Origin: Stramonita haemastoma
Taxonomy: Eukaryota; Mollusca; Gastropoda; Neogastropoda; Muricidae
Direction: 5' to 3'
Assembly (NCBI GenBank): GCA_030674155.1
Contig: CM060320.1
Coordinates: forward strand, 28,530,369 to 28,540,368
Length of the DNA stretch: 10,000 nucleotides
The notes beneath the pieces were generated by a model. It searched no databases. It saw nothing but the letters and a program-made list of their open reading frames with translations, and was not told where the DNA came from. This document shows positions 6,781 through 10,000 of the stretch, one piece after another (the first letter of the stretch is position 1; each line of letters opens with the position of its first letter). Both the position numbers and the translations under genes were made by a program.

Positions 6781-6840
6781 CTGTGTCTGCGTCTGTGTCT
6801 GTGTGTGTGTCTGTGTGTGGCTGTGGGGGGGGGGGGGGAG
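6679..6840 (+). repeat. (GT)n array 2 ending in a 14-G run
   Basis: After GAGTGAGT the (GT)n runs from about 6691 to 6778 with one TT slip at 6720-6721. TCTGTG and GCGTCTGTG variants follow to about 6824, then 14 G residues at 6825-6838. The sequence after it reads AGGGAGTAAGTG, so a G run followed by GTAAGT recurs here as in the 4851-5007 composite. Confidence 0.95.
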
Positions 6841-7393
6841 GGAGTAAGTGTCAAAGCAAAACTTTATTATTTTTATAATGTTTTATTTGTATTAATTATT
6901 TTAATGTTATTGTTTATTTCAAAATGTTACGTTGAATAAGCAATGATTTGCTCTTTTCACGTGTGTGTATGTATGTGTGTGTGTGTATATGTGTGTGCGT
7001 TGCATGGCCGTTTCAGCCTTCGTCTGTCTGTGTCTCTGTTTGTGTGTCTGAATGTGTATACACGTGACTGATTTCGAAAGTTATATTATACCCAAGTATT
7101 AACGTAAAATATCATACACTAATGCGTCTGTTGGCTTTAAAAAGACTAATTTTCCGTGGAAAAAAATCTGAATGGATACATGGTACAAAAAAGTCAGCCT
7201 GGGAGATAGAAAATCTGTGAATACCAGTTGATACACCGTGGGAGGGAGCGGGTTTCATTGTTAAAATGTGGGTAATCATAAAAGCATTAATGCTGGGAAT
7301 ACCCAACGGAGATGAAAAGATATACATTAGACATACGTAAAAGTGCTGTTGATACCAAACAAGCACTGAGCATTATTGGATGAATTTTTTTCA
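6841..7393. other. AT-rich sequence with a degenerate GT stretch; no gene seen
   Basis: A weak GT/TGTC-rich segment covers about 6960-7060. The rest is AT-rich. An 84-residue minus-strand open frame (7112-7366) shows no recognisable domain and no supporting context. AACGTAAAATATCATACACT (about 7100-7119) resembles part of the duplicated segment around 7557-7585. Confidence 0.5.
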
Positions 7394-7620
7394 TGCCTGT
7401 AAAGTTTAGCAAAGACTACGTGTAAATAGCATTTTTTTAATGATGGGCTGGATAAGAATATATACCATCCTTTGTTGATACAGACATTAGTGTCATATTT
7501 TTACATTAATAAGCTTTGAGTGTTTTCTAACTGCCTGTAGAGTTAAACAAAGACAGTATGTAAATACCAGAATATCATACTCTCATGATGGACTTTCTTG
7601 GAATGTTTGCTACACAGTGT
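7394..7620. repeat. Diverged tandem duplication, 138-bp period
   Basis: TGCCTGTAAAGTTTAGCAAA (from 7394), followed by GACTACGTGTAAATAGCA, matches TGCCTGTAGAGTTAAACAAA (from 7532), followed by GACAGTATGTAAATACCA. The match is about 80% with one gap. Downstream, ATGATGGGCTGGAT (about 7440) matches ATGATGGACTTTCT (about 7585), so similarity extends for roughly 80-90 bp per unit. Unit boundaries are approximate. Confidence 0.65.
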
Positions 7621-7749
7621 CAGCAAAAAAAAAAAAACAATACCATCAAATAGACACTTATTTGTAAGAGAATTAATCTTATTTGTCAGAGCTGGGGAAA
7701 AACCATAAGAGCTTGGTTTCGGTTCAGATGACTTTTTTCTGTTCGATTA

Positions 7750-7852
7750 TTTCTCTGCTCTAATTTTGACAATTTCTCTGCTCTAATTTCGACGATTTCT
7801 CTGCTCTAATTTCGACGATTTCTCTGCTCTTATTTCCACTATTTCTCTGCTT
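7750..7852. repeat. 23-bp minisatellite, about 4.5 units
   Basis: Units start at 7750, 7773, 7796, 7819 and 7842 (partial). Each begins TTTCTCTGCTCTAATTTC with small changes. Units 2 and 3 are identical. Units 1 and 4 differ at two and four positions, near the 3' part. The fifth unit breaks off after TTTCTCTGCTT. Confidence 0.96.
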
Positions 7853-8029
7853 GCTAATTTCTAGTCATAGCACAGTCAGATGGTGCCTGATGTACAGACT
7901 CAGTTCTGTTAGGATGTTTCTCACCACCTGCACCGTCTGTGTTTTGTATAGCCTAAATTAAAAACCAGTGTTCTGAAAACCATTGATTCCACAAAATCTG
8001 GACTCTCTGACGATTTATTTCTTAGGAGA
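7853..8029. other. Short unique stretch before repeat copy B
   Basis: No gene or clear repeat. GCACAGTCAGATGGTGCCTG (about 7870) faintly resembles CCACACTCAGGTGGTCCTG (about 9257), which precedes copy C at a similar point. The dispersed repeat may therefore begin further left than I have drawn it. Confidence 0.4.
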
Positions 8030-8680
8030 AAATGAGTCGTTTATTTTTCTTTTCAAAAATTGATCCAAACACTACAGAAACTTCAATTCTATATATTTTT
8101 CATATAAAGAGAACCAAGGAGCCAAATTTTCACAGAATCAGCATTCTCCTAACACCTGCAATATTTGAAAAGACCTGTGCTTGCAGAATGTATGCTACTT
8201 ATGTTTAGCGTTCGCGTTGCCTCCAGCAGGAGAGTTATTGCCCAAATTGAACCAAAATTTGATTTTAAAGACACCAAAAATTGAGCGAGAAGGGATAAAA
8301 TAAAAAACTAGTATTGTATGAAGTTCTTGCGAACCTTGTCAAACATTTCATATCCTCCGAGTTGCTCCCGGCAGTTTCTAAAATGGCAGAGAAGCTGAAA
8401 AATGACGCACGTTACAAAAGAAACGAACATCTGCCATTCTCTTTTCATGAAATGTCGCATGGTGTTTGTGAGTTCCCCTACATTTACATCTGGATTATGT
8501 GTATTCTTTCAAATTCCAATACAGTTATTTGGTCTTTTTTAAGGAAGTAGATATGTTTTGGGCTCTGTGGAAAAAAGGTCGTTTTTCTTCATTATTCATT
8601 ATGGTTTTCTGTCTAAAATATTTAATTTGTATCGCTTTTTCTACAAGAATGGAGAAGTTGTTGGTTGAATGAAAAACAAA
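8030..8680 (+). repeat. Unrecognised dispersed repeat, copy B
   Basis: It aligns with copy C over most of its length. CATATAAAG and GCCAAATTTT (about 8101-8130) match CATAAAG and GTCAAATTTT. CACCTGCAAT (about 8153) matches GACCTGCAAT. GCCTCCAGCA and TTGCCCAAA (about 8219-8246) match TCCTCCGGCA and CTAGCCCAA. CATTTCATATCCTCCG with TTTCTAAAATGGCA (8345-8387) matches CATCTCATATCC with TCTCTAAAATGTCA. GAACATCTG (8425-8433) and ATGAAATGTCGCATGGTGTT (8448-8467) also match. CAAGAATGGAGAAGTTG near 8645 matches CAGGAAATGGAAGAGTTTCC. The internal 78-residue open frame (8314-8550) is not conserved in the other copies. Confidence 0.72.
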
Positions 8681-8688
8681 ACATTTCT

Positions 8689-8826
8689 GTCTGTCTTCCC
8701 CTTCTTCCTTTTTTCCTGTCTGTCTTTCTTTCTTTCGTTCTTTCTTTCTTGCGTTCTTTCTTTCTCTTTCTTTCGCTCTTTCTTTTTCTATTTCTTTCGT
8801 TCTTTCTTGCCTACTTACTTACTTTC
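8689..8826. repeat. Imperfect (TTTC)n pyrimidine tract
   Basis: TCTGTCTG units are followed by TTTC units with G interruptions (TTTCGTTC, TTGCGTTC, TTTCGCTC) and end in three ACTT units (about 8814-8826). It directly follows copy B, as the pyrimidine block at 5690 directly follows copy A. Confidence 0.92.
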
Positions 8827-9365
8827 TGATGCAAATCGCCCACACTATAATCATCAGCTTTTTGAAAATGTTTACCACGGTAACCAGTCTTTAAACTACA
8901 TTGCCACATGCATAGTTGTCAGCGTATGACAGGTTTAAAGTTTGCACCTAAGACAAGAGGTCGGCTTTAGTTTAGAACGATACTACTAATACTTGCTGTC
9001 ACTGGTATAGATACTAAGATTATTCTCCTTATAAAAATTTACATGAATTTTTTATAGCTTGTGAAATCAGAGGTAAAGTAAGGTTCGACCTCAGTGTCAG
9101 AGATGAATGGTGTGGATAGGCTGGTGGATTTTTTCTGGTTTTGGTGGAATGATAGGTGAAGGGCGGTTTTGATTTCAGTGTAAGATAGGAGTGGATGTAG
9201 ATAACATCCTGGTTTTGACAGTGCGGCACGTTAGTTGTGCTTATCTGGGGTCATGCCACACTCAGGTGGTCCTGTCTGTTGAAGAAGATACTGGCTCCTC
9301 ATCTCCCTGATGTCAGTTAGCACTTGTTTCTGCTTCCTATATCCGAAGGCATGATCAATGTAAAA
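8827..9365. other. Spacer with a diverged 83-bp-spaced duplication; no gene seen
   Basis: AGGTAAAGTAAGGTTCGACC with TCAGTGTCAGAGATGAATGG (9071-9110) matches AGGTGAAGGGCGGTTTTGAT with TTCAGTGTAAGATAGGAGTGG (9154-9194), giving an old local duplication. Otherwise nothing is recognised. The 66-residue minus-strand open frame (9029-9229) only reflects this duplication. Confidence 0.55.
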
Positions 9366-9955
9366 AAGAAAATGACCCCATCAAAACTCGATTTTGTGAC
9401 TTTTTTAAAGTTCAAAACTTGTGTAGGATATCTTTCAAACTTAATCAAATCAAACTTGTACACAAACTTGCTATGATTCATGATTTTTTTTCAGCATAAA
9501 GAAGACCCCACAAGAGTCAAATTTTATGGGACGCAATATTCTTGCTAGGACCTGCAATCTGTACCGAGAATTTTGTCGATGAAATAAATGTTGCTTTGTT
9601 CGGGATTTATGCTTCCTCCGGCATTCTATTTCTAGCCCAACCTCCCACCAAACTGGATTAAGATTGCCCCCCAAAAGTATCAGAAAAAAAAATTGTATAC
9701 AGAAATCACGACTTTCAGAAAACATCTCATATCCAACGTACCTCCGGTGGTCTCTAAAATGTCATTAAGTTTCAATATGTTTAAAATCAGAAAAAAGGAA
9801 CATCTGTGTTTTTCATCTTAATGAAATACGATGTTTTGTGTGGTTTTTTTATATTCGTCGTCCTTTGTTTCTTTTATTCACTGAAATGTCATTGTATCTA
9901 CCGTTGACAGGAAATGGAAGAGTTTCCAGCTGAGTGAGAATGCACGGGTATTTTT
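9366..9955 (+). repeat. Unrecognised dispersed repeat, copy C
   Basis: This is the partner of copies A and B. Anchors in order are CATAAAGAAGACC (9495), GTCAAATTTTATG (9517), GGACCTGCAATC (about 9548), GCTTCCTCCGGCATTC (9611), TAGCCCAACC (9634), GCCCCCCAAAAGTATC (9666), ACATCTCATATCC (9722), TCTCTAAAATGTCA (9751), GGAACATCTG (9797-9806), ATGAAATACG (9822), CTGAAATGTCATTGTATC (about 9881) and GGAAATGGAAGAGTTTCC. The last block ends in GCTGAGTGAG (about 9930). Left and right limits are estimates. The 84-residue minus-strand open frame (9471-9725) is not conserved in copy B, so I do not call a gene. Confidence 0.72.
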
Positions 9956-10000
9956 GTAAGTTTTTAGAATTTCATTAAATGTATTCCTCTTGCAGAATAA

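Noticed and set aside
6423..6939. Cys-Val and Thr-His open frames over the GT arrays
   Set aside because: Pure simple-repeat translation in several overlapping frames on both strands.
7112..7366. 84-residue minus-strand open frame
   Set aside because: No recognised domain, no splice or promoter context, and its length is expected by chance in this much sequence.
8314..8550. 78-residue plus-strand open frame
   Set aside because: It lies inside dispersed repeat copy B. The matching parts of copies A and C have indels that destroy the frame, so there is no sign of coding constraint.

Overview
The window looks like non-coding DNA from a metazoan nuclear genome. A marine gastropod or other mollusc is the best guess. 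It is AT-rich, saturated with simple repeats, and carries tRNA-derived SINEs of a type I associate with molluscan and other invertebrate genomes; the species is inference. I find no protein-coding gene, rRNA, functional tRNA, CRISPR array or prokaryotic signal. Every long open frame is either a translated microsatellite (Ser-Leu, Arg-Glu, Cys-Val, Thr-His, poly-Ser or poly-Lys strings) or lies inside a repeat or in unremarkable AT-rich DNA.

Left part (1-2430): a (CT)n tract is followed by three same-strand copies of one SINE family at about 292-722, 1241-1680 and 1681-2115. Copies 2 and 3 abut head to tail. Two copies keep recognisable RNA polymerase III A and B boxes, and the B box GGTTTGATCCC is identical in both. 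Between copies 1 and 2 are a hairpin next to a minus-strand G-quadruplex candidate (960-1004) and a fragment of a second element (1085-1160). A GT/GC alternating tract ends this part.

Middle (2430-5160): a unique stretch, then an eight-copy 49-bp minisatellite (2976-3367) whose units are nearly identical. Two more copies of the second element's conserved end follow in opposite orientations (3579-3640 plus, 3954-4110 minus). After a mostly unique stretch with another minus-strand G-quadruplex candidate (4320-4349) comes a composite of (GT)n and long G runs that switches to CA-rich sequence, giving a potential large inverted repeat.

Right part (5165-10000): three old, same-strand copies of a third, unrecognised dispersed repeat of about 500-650 bp (5165-5690, 8030-8680, 9366-9955) are interleaved with large simple-repeat blocks. 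These are a polypyrimidine block with (CTT)n, (CT)n and (CTGT)n at 5690-6300, GT arrays at 6525-6838, and (TTTC)n at 8689-8826. There are also a 23-bp minisatellite (7750-7852) and diverged local duplications near 7394-7620 and 9071-9199.

No genes act together here. The window is best read as intergenic or intronic DNA shaped by retroposition, slippage and local duplication. The observations most worth following up are the two dispersed families that can be aligned within the window by eye: the 'TTATTCTATTATCCTCG' tail family and the 5165/8030/9366 family.
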